This document shows positions 29,161-37,266 of a DNA stretch of 43,266 nucleotides, piece after piece. The position numbers were made by a program, and so were the translations under genes. The number at the start of each line of letters is the position of its first letter. The first letter of the stretch is position 1. The DNA comes from a bacterium (lineage in GTDB: Bacteria; Actinomycetota; Acidimicrobiia; Spongiisociales; ZC4RG35): NCBI GenBank assembly GCA_024641285.1, contig JAHEDH010000010.1, forward strand, positions 1 to 43,266, given 5' to 3'. The notes beneath the pieces are model-generated. The model was given only the letters and a program-made list of their open reading frames with translations, did no database searches and was not told the origin of the DNA.

Positions 29161-29722
29161 CGTCCCTCCGACGCTCTGAACCGTCCTGGAGGTTCCCGAG
29201 TTCTCCCGCAAGCAGTTTCCTCCCGCGAAACACCCGCGACTTCACCGTCCCGACCGGCACTTCGAGGATTTCGGCGACATCGATGAGGGCGAGCCCCTGA
29301 ACATCTCGGAGGATGACTGCGGTGCGGAACTCCTCGGGGAGGGTGCGGAGCGCCGCTTCGACCGGCCCGCGGAGCTCGACGGAGACGAACCCGTCGCCAC
29401 TCTGGGGGTCGGCCGGGTCGATGTGGTCGGGCAGGGACTCGGCCCGTCTCCGTTTCGCCTTGCGGAGCATGTCGTAGCAGGTGTTCACGGTCACGCGATA
29501 CAGCCATGTGGTCACCGCCGCCGTTCCCTTGTATCGGTCGGCCTTCCTGAACAGCGTCACGAAGGTCTCCTGTGCGGCGTCGCGAGCGGCCTCGCGATCG
29601 CCCATGATCCGCAAGCAGACCGCGAAGACCATGTCTTCGGTTCGAGACATGAGCTCGGAAAAGGCATCCCGATCACCGTCGGCGACCATGGCGATCAGCT
29701 CGCGGTCGCGTGTGTCGGTCAT
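29147..29722 (-). CDS. ECF RNA polymerase sigma factor, SigM-like
   Basis: 191 aa. Sigma region 2 (DAFSELMSRTEDMVFAVCLRI to TWLYRVTVNTCYDMLRK) and region 4 (LRTLPEEFRTAVILRDVQGL, then EILEVPVGTVKSRVFRGRKLL). It directs RNA polymerase to a stress regulon. SigM is assigned by position: it is followed by an anti-sigma gene and trxB-trxA and preceded by an MviN-type pseudokinase, the mycobacterial sigM order. ATG 29722 overlaps the pseudokinase stop (ATGA). Confidence 0.9.
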   Translation of the reverse strand: MTDTRDRELIAMVADGDRDAFSELMSRTEDMVFAVCLRIMGDREAARDAAQETFVTLFRKADRYKGTAAVTTWLYRVTVNTCYDMLRKAKRRRAESLPDHIDPADPQSGDGFVSVELRGPVEAALRTLPEEFRTAVILRDVQGLALIDVAEILEVPVGTVKSRVFRGRKLLAGELGNLQDGSERRRDDGDA

Positions 29723-31044
29723 GAGCGGAAGCGTACTTCAGCGATCTCGACCCAATAGTTCTGGTCCCCGTTGAGCGGCAGCTCGGAGATCCAGAACACC
29801 CAGGTGCCACCCGACCGCTCCGGCAGCTGGAGATCGAGCGTGCCGGCCGGAAGCGCGACGCTGGCGAGGGTCTCCCAAGTGTTCGGGTCGACCTCCGTGG
29901 ATGTCCAGGCGACGTCGACGAGTGCCCCGCCGTTGTTGGCGGTGATCTGAACACTGACGGGGTCTCGTTGGAGCTCGATCGCGAAGCCGACGCCAGGCTT
30001 GAGCAGCTGGATCGGGTCGCGATACCTCTCGGTTCTCCAGAAGGTGTCAGGGTCGCCGTCGACGATGTCGCCGAGCCGCTCGTCGTTCTCCTCGCCACCG
30101 CCGAAGGGGTCGACCGATCGGATCGATGTGACACCGATGATCGAGGGCAGATCGGTGGGTGTTGCCGGACCAGAAGTGACCGAGGGGGAGGTCGTCGTGG
30201 TCGTCAGCACCACCCGCGGCTCGTTGTTCGGCTCGCTGCCTGCCGGGAACAGCACGGGGGAGTCACCGCCCGCCAGGAGGAGCCGGCCGATTGCGACCAG
30301 GCCGACGGCGAGAGCGACGAGGACGATGGCGATGATCAGAAGCCTCCGCGACGAGCCGGGGCGCTCGGGACGCGGTGCTCGAGTCGTCGGGGCGGCGTGC
30401 ATCGCCTCCGACAGCTGCCGCGCGGTCAGCTCACCGCGCTGTGCGCGGCGGAGTGCCCGGTCGACGAGCGGCGACAGGCCATCGATGACCTGCGACGGTG
30501 GCGGGCCGCCGGCGGGTGACCCGGTGAGCGCTTCCTCGAGGGCTGCACCCATGTCACGGACGTCGCCGTTGACGGTCGAATGGCGCTGTCGTCGGCCGAT
30601 GGCGCCGAGTTTGGCGACGTGGGAGACCGAGTAGTAGATCGCCGACGTGTCGATGCCACCGTGCACGACACCGGCCTCGTGCAGCGCGTCGAGCGCCTCG
30701 GCGAGCCCGGCGGCGTTCGGGAGGAAGTCGTCGGGCTCGACCCCCTGGCCGGCCCGAAGGCGGTCCGCGATGGTCATTCCGCCCGCCCACTCGGCGACGG
30801 CGACCATGCCGTGCTCGGTCTCGTGGGCGGTGAACACCGCTGCGAGATGGGGATGGTTGACGCGCGCCGCCGCCCGGATCGCGGACAGGAACCTCGAGCG
30901 GCGCTCCTCGTCGGCCTCTGGCCCGAGGATGCGAAGGAGCACCGGTCGATCGAGTGTCGTGTCGGTCGCGAGCCACTGCTCGAGATCCTCGTCTCTCCCG
31001 ATCCGCACCTCGAGTCGATAGCGGTCCGGAATGGGTGGTGGCAT
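29719..31044 (-). CDS. Transmembrane pseudokinase with extracytoplasmic discoidin-like domain (MviN C-terminal half)
   Basis: 441 aa. Residues ~8-220 resemble a protein kinase of the PknB group but lack catalytic residues: the Ala-Ile-Lys position reads LLRILGP, the HRDLKPEN segment reads HGGIDTSAIYYS, and there is no DFG. A Thr/Arg/Pro juxtamembrane stretch, one membrane helix (LLIIAIVLVALAVGLVAIGRLLL) and a Thr-rich linker lead to a C-terminal beta-sandwich (VDGDPDTFWRTERY, WVFWISELP) like discoidin domains. The same tail is fused to MurJ in mycobacterial MviN (Rv3910). ATG 31044 lies one base after the degV stop; the MurJ part is absent. Confidence 0.82.
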   Translation of the reverse strand: MPPPIPDRYRLEVRIGRDEDLEQWLATDTTLDRPVLLRILGPEADEERRSRFLSAIRAAARVNHPHLAAVFTAHETEHGMVAVAEWAGGMTIADRLRAGQGVEPDDFLPNAAGLAEALDALHEAGVVHGGIDTSAIYYSVSHVAKLGAIGRRQRHSTVNGDVRDMGAALEEALTGSPAGGPPPSQVIDGLSPLVDRALRRAQRGELTARQLSEAMHAAPTTRAPRPERPGSSRRLLIIAIVLVALAVGLVAIGRLLLAGGDSPVLFPAGSEPNNEPRVVLTTTTTSPSVTSGPATPTDLPSIIGVTSIRSVDPFGGGEENDERLGDIVDGDPDTFWRTERYRDPIQLLKPGVGFAIELQRDPVSVQITANNGGALVDVAWTSTEVDPNTWETLASVALPAGTLDLQLPERSGGTWVFWISELPLNGDQNYWVEIAEVRFRS

Positions 31045-31045
31045 G

Positions 31046-31873
31046 TCAGTCCGGGATGTGAGCCATACCGAGGACGCCGGGCCCCGAGTGTGTGCCCACG
31101 ACGGCTCCCAGTTCGGCGGCTGTGACCGCCATGCCGGACTCGGCGGTGATCCGGTCGACGACCGCCTCGAATCCGGGTGTTCGGCCGCCAAACACGCTGA
31201 GCCGTCCCGACGGCGCTCTCGAGAGGCATTCGGACACGATCCGCTCCACCGCCTTCGATCGGGTCCTCACCCGCCCGGCGGCGTCGATCGTCCCGTCACG
31301 CAACGTGATGATCGGCTTGATGTCGAGCAGTCCGGCGACCAGCGCCGAGGCTCCACCGATACGACCTCCGCGCTTGAGAAACTCGAGCGTGTCGAGCGCG
31401 GCGAAGAGAGTGACGCCGTCCACCCGGCCGATTGCGGCCTCGGACACATCATCGAGCGATGCCCCCGAGGCGGCGTGCTCGGCGGCGGCGATCACCTGCA
31501 GCCCGAGACCCATCGAGACCGATCGGCTGTCGAGGATCTTGACGGGCAGCCCGTCCAGCTTCTCGGCGGCGATCACTGCGGCCTGGTGGGTCGCAGAGAG
31601 GTCTGAGGAGATCGTGATGACGAAGATGCCGTCCGCTCCTTCGGATGCGAGCTTCTGGTAGGCGTCGAGGAAGGCGCCCGCGCTGGGCGCCGCAGTTTCG
31701 GGAAGGCCGGCACCTGCGGTGAGGCGGTCCCAGAACTGGTCGGTGGAGAGCTCGACGCTGTCGACGAACTCCTCGTCGCCGAATCTGATGGTGAGCGGGA
31801 CGATCGTGATCTCGTGTCGGGCGATCAGTTCGGCCGGGATGTCACAGGAGGAGTCGGTGACGATGCGGATCAT
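31046..31873 (-). CDS. DegV family fatty-acid-binding protein
   Basis: 275 aa, normal for the family. The N-terminal motif IVTDSSCDIPAEL, ITISSDLSATHQAA, DSRSVSMGLGLQV and LEFLKRGGRIGG match DegV/FakB. These proteins hold a fatty acid; in firmicutes FakB presents it to the kinase FakA, but no FakA gene is seen here. ATG 31873 follows GAGGAG and overlaps the GNAT stop (ATGA). Confidence 0.93.
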   Translation of the reverse strand: MIRIVTDSSCDIPAELIARHEITIVPLTIRFGDEEFVDSVELSTDQFWDRLTAGAGLPETAAPSAGAFLDAYQKLASEGADGIFVITISSDLSATHQAAVIAAEKLDGLPVKILDSRSVSMGLGLQVIAAAEHAASGASLDDVSEAAIGRVDGVTLFAALDTLEFLKRGGRIGGASALVAGLLDIKPIITLRDGTIDAAGRVRTRSKAVERIVSECLSRAPSGRLSVFGGRTPGFEAVVDRITAESGMAVTAAELGAVVGTHSGPGVLGMAHIPD

Positions 31874-32592
31874 GACGGAGTACTCCTCAGCAGGACGAGA
31901 TGTTGGGGGAGCGCCTCGAAGCGCTCGCTGGCGTACAGTCTGGCGGCTCCGTGATTGTCGAGTTGGGTATTCAGCAGAATGCTGCGCGCCGATCGCTTTC
32001 GAGCCCAGGCGATCGTCGACCGGAGCAACGATCGTCCGATCCCTCGACCCCCGTGGGCCGGCTCCACGGCGATCCTCTGCAGGTATGCCGTCGATTGGGC
32101 GATCCCGACGATCGAGAACCCGGCCACCCGGCCCTCCGACCTCGACACGAGGAACCCCGAGGTCGGTGTCGCTTCTCGGGCGTCGACGAGGCCGAGTCGC
32201 CCGATACGCCATTCGGGAACGAATGCCGCGTTGTCGACGCGCAGGGCATCGTCCCAGTGGGCGGCACTGCCCTCCTCGACCGGCTGGGTCGGCGCCTCGA
32301 CCGCGAGCGACAGGTCGCGCTCCATCAGCATCAACTCGCGATAGGCCTGGAAGCCGGCGTCGTCCCACACCCGCCTGGTTCCCGGGTGCAGCGGAATCGA
32401 CAGGACGGCCGGCACGTCCTGTGCGAACAGCCACTCCGCCGATTGTCTCAGAAACGCGGAGGAGCCGCGTTCGAGGCGCAACGAGGCGTCGGCCACGTCG
32501 TCGTTCGCCGGGCGGGCAACGGACTGTGACCACCCCGCTCTGAGCGTCACCCTCCCGGGCCACTCTCCGCGGGCAGATATCGTTCTGATCAC
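31870..32592 (-). CDS. GNAT family N-acetyltransferase
   Basis: 240 aa. The C-terminal half has the acetyl-CoA-binding motif YLQRIAVEPAHGGRGIGRSLL and the typical ending NHGAARLYASERF. The N-terminal ~90 residues form another, diverged part (SAFLRQSAEWLFAQDV), perhaps a degenerate GNAT domain. The substrate is unknown. GTG 32592 is the probable start, since frames further upstream run into the divergent hydrolase gene. A 5-codon open frame directly upstream ends in TGA overlapping this GTG. First gene of the leftward operon. Confidence 0.8.
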   Translation of the reverse strand: MIRTISARGEWPGRVTLRAGWSQSVARPANDDVADASLRLERGSSAFLRQSAEWLFAQDVPAVLSIPLHPGTRRVWDDAGFQAYRELMLMERDLSLAVEAPTQPVEEGSAAHWDDALRVDNAAFVPEWRIGRLGLVDAREATPTSGFLVSRSEGRVAGFSIVGIAQSTAYLQRIAVEPAHGGRGIGRSLLRSTIAWARKRSARSILLNTQLDNHGAARLYASERFEALPQHLVLLRSTPS

Positions 32593-32606
32593 GGAACTGC
32601 CGCCAT
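32589..32606 (-). CDS. Possible leaderless upstream ORF (MAAVP) of the GNAT operon
   Basis: On the minus strand TACTTT (32619-32614) is exactly 7 nt before an ATG at 32606. The frame encodes MAAVP and stops with TGA overlapping the GTG start of the acetyltransferase (GTGA). If real, it would feed ribosomes into the operon by coupling. Tentative. Confidence 0.3.
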   Translation of the reverse strand: MAAVP

Positions 32607-32625
32607 TGCTGGCAAAGTAGCGGGG

Positions 32626-33642
32626 ATGGCGCTGCTCTACTACAGCCACGAGACGTTCTCGCAACACGACACGGGTGCCTGGCACCCCGAGCGACCCGAG
32701 CGACTGGCAGCAGCCGATCGCGGTGTGATGACATCGGGAGTGAAGGTGGAGCGGGTCGTCCCGCCCGAGATCGCGATGGCCGACCTGACCCGACTTCACG
32801 ACGCCCGGTATGTCGCAGCCATCGAGCGGTTCTGCTCGCAGGGTGGAGGGTTCCTCGACCAGGACACCCACACCGGGCCCGGTTCGTGGGAGGCGGCGAT
32901 GCGGGCGGCCGGGGCCGGTATCGACGCCATCAAACGCCTGGCAAAGTCACCGACGGGCACCACGGCGTTCCTGAACGTGCGGCCCCCCGGACATCATGCG
33001 CTTGCGGCACAGGCGATGGGCTTCTGCCTCTTCAACAATGCTGCGATCGCCGCGGCCCGGCTCGTCGAGGACGGGCATCGAGTGGCGATCATCGACTGGG
33101 ACGTCCACCATGGCAATGGCACCCAGGATCTGCTCGACCACGACCCGAACGTGCTCTACGTCTCCCTGCACCAGTATCCCTTCTATCCGATGACGGGGCG
33201 TGTGTTCGACACCGGCGACGGTGTTGCGGCGGGAACCATGGTGAACATCCCGCTACCGGCCGGAACCGCCGGCGACGTGTACGACGCGGCGTTCGACCAG
33301 TTGATCCGACCGGTGACCGAGCGATTCGAACCAGACTGGATCCTCGTCTCCGCCGGCTACGACGCCCACGCAGATGATCCGCTGGCCGAGATGCGGCTCG
33401 CCTCGATCGACTACCACGGCTTCGCTGCCCGCCTCGCCGGCCTGCTCGCGCCCAACCGGATCATCACGTTTCTCGAGGGTGGCTATTCGCTCTCGGCGAT
33501 CACCGCATCCGTCGCCGCCACGATGCGCGGCTACGACGGCCTCGAATACGACGGGGTCGCGTCGACACTGACGTCCCCGCCGACCGCCTGGGAGGCGCTG
33601 GAAGAAGCCAAACAGGTCCAACGGTCGTACTGGGAGCTGTAG
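32626..33642 (+). CDS. Histone deacetylase-like zinc hydrolase
   Basis: 338 aa, a complete arginase/deacetylase-fold enzyme of the class II HDAC/acetoin-utilisation (AcuC-like) and polyamine deacetylase group. Active-site motifs: RPPGHHALAAQAMGFCLFNN (His pair), IDWDVHHGNGTQ (zinc Asp and His), SAGYDAHADDPL (zinc Asp) and FLEGGYS. It likely removes acetyl groups from small amines or lysines. The ATG follows AGCGGGG. It is divergent from the acetyltransferase, an antagonistic pairing that may be coincidence. The stop codon lies in the first heptamer of array F. Confidence 0.93.
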   Translation: MALLYYSHETFSQHDTGAWHPERPERLAAADRGVMTSGVKVERVVPPEIAMADLTRLHDARYVAAIERFCSQGGGFLDQDTHTGPGSWEAAMRAAGAGIDAIKRLAKSPTGTTAFLNVRPPGHHALAAQAMGFCLFNNAAIAAARLVEDGHRVAIIDWDVHHGNGTQDLLDHDPNVLYVSLHQYPFYPMTGRVFDTGDGVAAGTMVNIPLPAGTAGDVYDAAFDQLIRPVTERFEPDWILVSAGYDAHADDPLAEMRLASIDYHGFAARLAGLLAPNRIITFLEGGYSLSAITASVAATMRGYDGLEYDGVASTLTSPPTAWEALEEAKQVQRSYWEL

Positions 33643-33674
33643 GCGAGCCGGCTTCCGGCTTCCGGCATACAGCA
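33640..33674. repeat. Heptamer array F (unit TCCGGCT) at the hydrolase stop
   Basis: Five heptamers starting exactly at the TAG stop (TAGGCGA, GCCGGCT, TCCGGCT, TCCGGCA, TACAGCA). It is inverted relative to array G across 74 nt. Confidence 0.7.
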
Positions 33675-33748
33675 CCATGACGCCACGGCATTTGAACCGA
33701 CCGCCGAACGGTCGACCCTTCTGCGCTCCGTAGGCGAGCGCCGGCAAG

Positions 33749-33783
33749 AGCCGGTAGCTGGCAGCTGGCAGCTGGAAGCCGAC
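33749..33783. repeat. Heptamer array G (unit AGCTGGC)
   Basis: Five heptamers (AGCCGGT, two AGCTGGC, AGCTGGA, AGCCGAC), 73 nt before the PilT-like gene. Its reverse complement resembles array F. Confidence 0.75.
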
Positions 33784-33856
33784 CAAGGGTCTCAAGATCA
33801 CGGGTGGGCGGGACGATGCATAGGGAAACAGTCACCCAACGGAGCTCGTTTCTTCC

Positions 33857-34939
33857 ATGTCGACACCACTCGAACAACTCCTCCGGCGCGCCGTCGATGC
33901 CAACGCCTCGGACATCCATCTCAAGGTCGGGTCCCCTCCCGTCATCCGCATCGATGGCGAGCTCCGACGGATGCAGGACGTCGAGCGCCTGATGCCGCCC
34001 GACACCGAGACGTATGCACAGCAGATCTTCACGCAGAAGGCGGCGAACCAGTTCAATACCACCAACGAAGCCGACTTCGCCTACGGACGCCAGGAGCTCG
34101 GCCGCTTCCGAGTGAGCGCCTATCGCCAGCGCGGCTCGGTGAGCCTGGTCCTCCGGCGCGTCGTGCCCGGTGTGCCGTCCCTCGACCGGGTCGGTCTCCC
34201 GCCGATCGTGCGCAAGCTGGCCGGCGACCACAAGGGCCTTCTGATCGTCAGCGGTCCGTCCGGGTCGGGTCGGACCACGACGCTCGCTGCGATCGTGGAA
34301 CACATCAATCAGACCCGTCCGGTTTCGATCGTGACGATCGAGGACCCGATCGAGATCCTCTTCCCGGACAAGATGGCCGTCATCGCGCAGCGAGAGGTCG
34401 GGGTCGACGTGAAGGACTTCGCCTCGGCGGTCGACCGTGCCACGCGACAGGACGCGGACGTGATCCTGGTCTCCCAGCTCACAGACGCTGCAACCGTCGA
34501 GTCGGCGCTCGCCGCCGCCGAGACCGGCCACCTGGTGCTGGCTGCGATGCACACCTCCGATCCGGTCGACACGGTGTCGCGGCTCGTTGGCATGTTCTCC
34601 GGCGACCGGGAGCGGGCACTGCGTGCCCAGCTGGCGAACCACCTCAAAGGTGTCATCTCGCAACGCCTGATCGACTCGGCCGATGCGACCGGGAGGGTGC
34701 TCGCCTCGGAGGTGATGACCAGCAACAAACGGATCACCGAGTTGATCATGGTCGGCGGTGAGGCCGCACAGTTCGTCGAGACGATCCAGGACGCCGAGTT
34801 CTTCGGTATGCAGACGTTCGACCAGTCACTGCTCGACCTGGTCAAGCAGCGTCGCGTCTCGGTCTCGGCCGCGCTGCCGCACGTCCGCAACTCTCACGAC
34901 TTCCGCGCCAAGGCGCTCGAGGCGGGCGTCGAGGTCTGA
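33857..34939 (+). CDS. PilT/PilU-like ATPase with degenerate nucleotide motifs
   Basis: 360 aa, the length of PilT retraction ATPases. The N-terminal PAS-like domain opens with LRRAVDANASDIHLKVGSPPVIRIDGEL. The C-terminal RecA-like core has Walker A GPSGSGRTTT (133-142), where the invariant Lys is Arg139. The Asp box is IEDPIEILF. The Walker B region reads DADVILVSQLTD (199-210), where family members have a GE(M/L)RD-type sequence, so the catalytic Glu is Gln207. The His box is HLVLAAMHTSD. ATP hydrolysis is probably impaired; it may be a regulatory partner of a true PilT or PilB. No other pilus genes are in the window. ATG 33857 follows a distant GGAG. It is convergent with the MBL gene. Confidence 0.88.
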   Translation: MSTPLEQLLRRAVDANASDIHLKVGSPPVIRIDGELRRMQDVERLMPPDTETYAQQIFTQKAANQFNTTNEADFAYGRQELGRFRVSAYRQRGSVSLVLRRVVPGVPSLDRVGLPPIVRKLAGDHKGLLIVSGPSGSGRTTTLAAIVEHINQTRPVSIVTIEDPIEILFPDKMAVIAQREVGVDVKDFASAVDRATRQDADVILVSQLTDAATVESALAAAETGHLVLAAMHTSDPVDTVSRLVGMFSGDRERALRAQLANHLKGVISQRLIDSADATGRVLASEVMTSNKRITELIMVGGEAAQFVETIQDAEFFGMQTFDQSLLDLVKQRRVSVSAALPHVRNSHDFRAKALEAGVEV

Positions 34940-34942
34940 GCC

Positions 34943-36307
34943 TCAGGCCCCGGCACCAGCCAGTTTCGACAACTCGGCTGCACCCTTGTCCGTCAGCACG
35001 GCGGCGGTGAGACCGTGGCGTTCGAGGATGCTCGCTGCGATCGTCGCCCGGTATCCCGAGGCGCAGACCACACCCACCGACCGCGTCCGATCCAATGAGG
35101 AAGCGGCGGTCTCGTCGATGTCTGGCAGATGGACCTCGATGGCGTTGGCCAGCGGCAGTTCGTCGTGTTCCCAGTAGTCGCGCACGTCGAGAATCTGCTC
35201 AGGCGGGTTGGATGCCCACTCGGCGAGAGTCACGGTCTTCATCGAAGAGACGTCTCCGCCGACGGCGGACCATGCTTCGAGACCGCTCATCCAGCCGACG
35301 ACCCGGTCGTACCCGATCCTGGCCAGTTCGATCTGCAATGGCCGGACATCGGCATCCTGGTCGACGATGAGGACGAGCGGATCGTCGATGTCGGTGAGCC
35401 AGCCGACCCAGCTGGAGAAGCTGTCGCCGGTACCCACCCACAGTGAGCCCGGGATGTGCCCGGCCGCGAACGCCTCCCGGCTCCGGGCGTCGACGACGGT
35501 TACGGCGTCCAGCATCGTGGACAGCTGATGTGTGTCGATCTCCGGAGCCACTGCGGGAAACGCCGGGGCGCCGGCGAGATTGATCGGGGCCATGTAGCGG
35601 TAGTAGGCGGGGTAGCTGGGCAACCCGCTCAGCTGGTCCGCGACGAACGCCTCCTCGGTCGGGATCTGGAGCACCGGGTTCGACGTGCGCTCCTGTCCGA
35701 TCGTCGAACTGGTCGTTCCACCTGTTCCTGCGGCGCAGAACGATCCCTGTCCGTGCGTCGGGTGGAGCTGGACGTCGTCGGGTAGTGAAGCCAGGGCATT
35801 GACGGAACGGAACTGCAGCCGAGACAGGGTCTCGGCCCGCGCCGATCCGAGGAGATCCGACCTTCCGGCCGCGCCGACGAGTAGCGAGCCTCCACTGAAC
35901 ACTGCGATCTCGCGACCCTCGACGATCAGCACGTACGACGTGTGCTCGGGGGTGTGGCCCGGGGTGTGGATCGGCATGAGGGTCAACGATCCGATGTTCA
36001 GGGGCTCACGATGGAATGCCGGCTCGCTGCGATAGCTGGGCGCGGCGGCCGCCGGGACGATCATCCGCGCTCCGCTCCGTCGAGCCAACTCCGGCCCGCC
36101 CGAGACGTAGTCGTTGTGCACATGGGTTTCGAGGATCGCGCCGACTTCGACGCCCAGCCGATCGATCTGGGTCTCGAAGCGGTCGAGGTCGCGCTGTGGA
36201 TCGACGACGATCGCAACATCGGCATCCGACACGATGTAGCTGGTGTCGCCCAGCGCCGTGGTTCGCACCGGAATGATGGAGATCGTGTCGCTCATCGTGA
36301 GACTCAT
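34943..36307 (-). CDS. MBL-fold hydrolase (persulfide dioxygenase-like) with two rhodanese domains
   Basis: 454 aa. The N-terminal metallo-beta-lactamase domain (~1-240) has ETHVHNDYVSGG, HTPGHTPEH and HPTHGQGSFC. The HxHxDY form is usual in this rhodanese-fused branch. The first rhodanese domain (~255-350, VVDARSREAFAAGHIPGSLW) lacks a Cys in its loop (LIVDQDADV). The second (~355-450) has an active Cys, VVCASGYRA. It probably oxidises glutathione-type or other persulfides, or handles sulfane sulfur. ATG 36307 overlaps the stop of the rhodanese gene (ATGA); a second ATG lies at 36295. Confidence 0.9.
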   Translation of the reverse strand: MSLTMSDTISIIPVRTTALGDTSYIVSDADVAIVVDPQRDLDRFETQIDRLGVEVGAILETHVHNDYVSGGPELARRSGARMIVPAAAAPSYRSEPAFHREPLNIGSLTLMPIHTPGHTPEHTSYVLIVEGREIAVFSGGSLLVGAAGRSDLLGSARAETLSRLQFRSVNALASLPDDVQLHPTHGQGSFCAAGTGGTTSSTIGQERTSNPVLQIPTEEAFVADQLSGLPSYPAYYRYMAPINLAGAPAFPAVAPEIDTHQLSTMLDAVTVVDARSREAFAAGHIPGSLWVGTGDSFSSWVGWLTDIDDPLVLIVDQDADVRPLQIELARIGYDRVVGWMSGLEAWSAVGGDVSSMKTVTLAEWASNPPEQILDVRDYWEHDELPLANAIEVHLPDIDETAASSLDRTRSVGVVCASGYRATIAASILERHGLTAAVLTDKGAAELSKLAGAGA

Positions 36308-36612
36308 ACTGCCAGTCCAAGTGCTCGCATGCCTCCGCTGAGGTTGGCGACGTTGGCGAATCCCTGGTCGATCAGGAATCTGGCGGCATGCTGGCTGCGG
36401 TTGCCGCTTCGGCAGACGACGAGCACCGGGCGCGTGGTGTCGAGTGAGGCGAGTGCGTTGGGCAGCATCGTGAGCTGGACCTTCTTCGCTCCCGCCAGGA
36501 TGCCCTGCGCCCACTCGTGAGGCTCTCGGACGTCGAGCACGACGGCGTCGTGCTCGGACACCCAGGCCTCCCAGTCGCGTGCGGCCACCTGTTGGATCTT
36601 CTTGAAGAACAT
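36304..36612 (-). CDS. Single-domain rhodanese
   Basis: 102 aa. LDVREPHEWAQGILAGAKKVQLTML and the active-site loop VVCRSGNRSQHAARFL, whose Cys carries the persulfide. It transfers sulfane sulfur. ATG 36612 follows GGAGAGAG; the frame upstream crosses the divergent sigma gene and is not used. It is coupled by ATGA to the MBL/rhodanese gene, forming a two-gene sulfur-handling operon. Confidence 0.92.
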   Translation of the reverse strand: MFFKKIQQVAARDWEAWVSEHDAVVLDVREPHEWAQGILAGAKKVQLTMLPNALASLDTTRPVLVVCRSGNRSQHAARFLIDQGFANVANLSGGMRALGLAV

Positions 36613-36667
36613 GTCTCTCTCCGGGTCTGTTGCACTGGTTGGATGCCCCACAACCGGAGAAGTCGCG

Positions 36668-36673
36668 TACATT
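36668..36673 (+). promoter_or_regulatory. -10 box of leaderless ECF sigma gene
   Basis: TACATT exactly 7 nt before ATG 36681. Confidence 0.45.
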
Positions 36674-36680
36674 CTCGACC

Positions 36681-37169
36681 ATGACGACCGAGGTGTGGGA
36701 GTACCGCGAGCACGTGGCGAAGCTGGCACGTCACCTGTGCCGCGATCCCGATGACGGAGAGGACGTCGCCCATTCCGCACTCCTCAAGGCCTCCGAACGC
36801 ATCGAAGGATTCCGCGGTGAGGCAACTGTCGAGACCTGGCTTCACGCGATCACACTCAACGAGTGCCGAATGCTGCGAAGGAAGCGGCGTCCGTCTTCGC
36901 TCGAGGAGATCGGCGAGCCCGTCGACCGCGACGAGGGAAACGATCCGGAGTTTCTCGCCGAGGAGGCGGAGCTGCGACTCGAAGTGCTGCAGGCGATCGC
37001 AGGGTTGAGCGAGAAGGAGCGATGTGTGCTGCTCCTCCGCGAAGGCCAGGAGCTCTCGATGGAGGCGTTGGCCGAGCGTCTCGACATGACGGTCCCGGCC
37101 GTCAAGTCGATCCTCTACCGTGCCCGCCAGTCGCTCCGCAAGACGATGAGCACCCGAGACGACACCTGA
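36681..37169 (+). CDS. ECF RNA polymerase sigma factor
   Basis: 162 aa. Region 2 (EYREHVAKLARHLCRDPDDGEDVAHSALLKA, then VETWLHAITLNECRMLRRKRR) and region 4 (AIAGLSEKERCVLLLREGQELS, then ERLDMTVPAVKSILYRARQSL). No anti-sigma gene is adjacent, so control is unclear. It is divergent from the rhodanese operon, which may be a target. ATG 36681 has TACATT 7 nt upstream and no Shine-Dalgarno; the longer in-frame extension from 36630 covers the promoter region. A heptamer array follows 17 nt after its stop. Confidence 0.88.
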   Translation: MTTEVWEYREHVAKLARHLCRDPDDGEDVAHSALLKASERIEGFRGEATVETWLHAITLNECRMLRRKRRPSSLEEIGEPVDRDEGNDPEFLAEEAELRLEVLQAIAGLSEKERCVLLLREGQELSMEALAERLDMTVPAVKSILYRARQSLRKTMSTRDDT

Positions 37170-37186
37170 GGCCTCCCTGGTCTCAG

Positions 37187-37221
37187 CGTGTGACGTGGAA
37201 CGTGGAACGTGTGACGTGGAA
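37187..37221. repeat. Heptamer array H (unit CGTGGAA)
   Basis: Five heptamers (CGTGGAA three times, CGTGTGA twice), 17 nt after the sigma-factor stop. Confidence 0.85.
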
Positions 37222-37253
37222 CGCCAATCCGCGCTCCCCGAGTCGACGCCCGG

Positions 37254-37259
37254 TAGCCT
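37254..37259 (+). promoter_or_regulatory. -10 box of leaderless unknown gene
   Basis: TAGCCT exactly 7 nt before GTG 37267. Confidence 0.5.
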
Positions 37260-37266
37260 CGCCACC

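Noticed and set aside
34943-36307. Apparent loss of a metal ligand in the MBL motif (HxHxDY instead of HxHxDH)
   Set aside because: The Tyr form is usual in the rhodanese-fused MBL branch, so it is not a defect particular to this gene.
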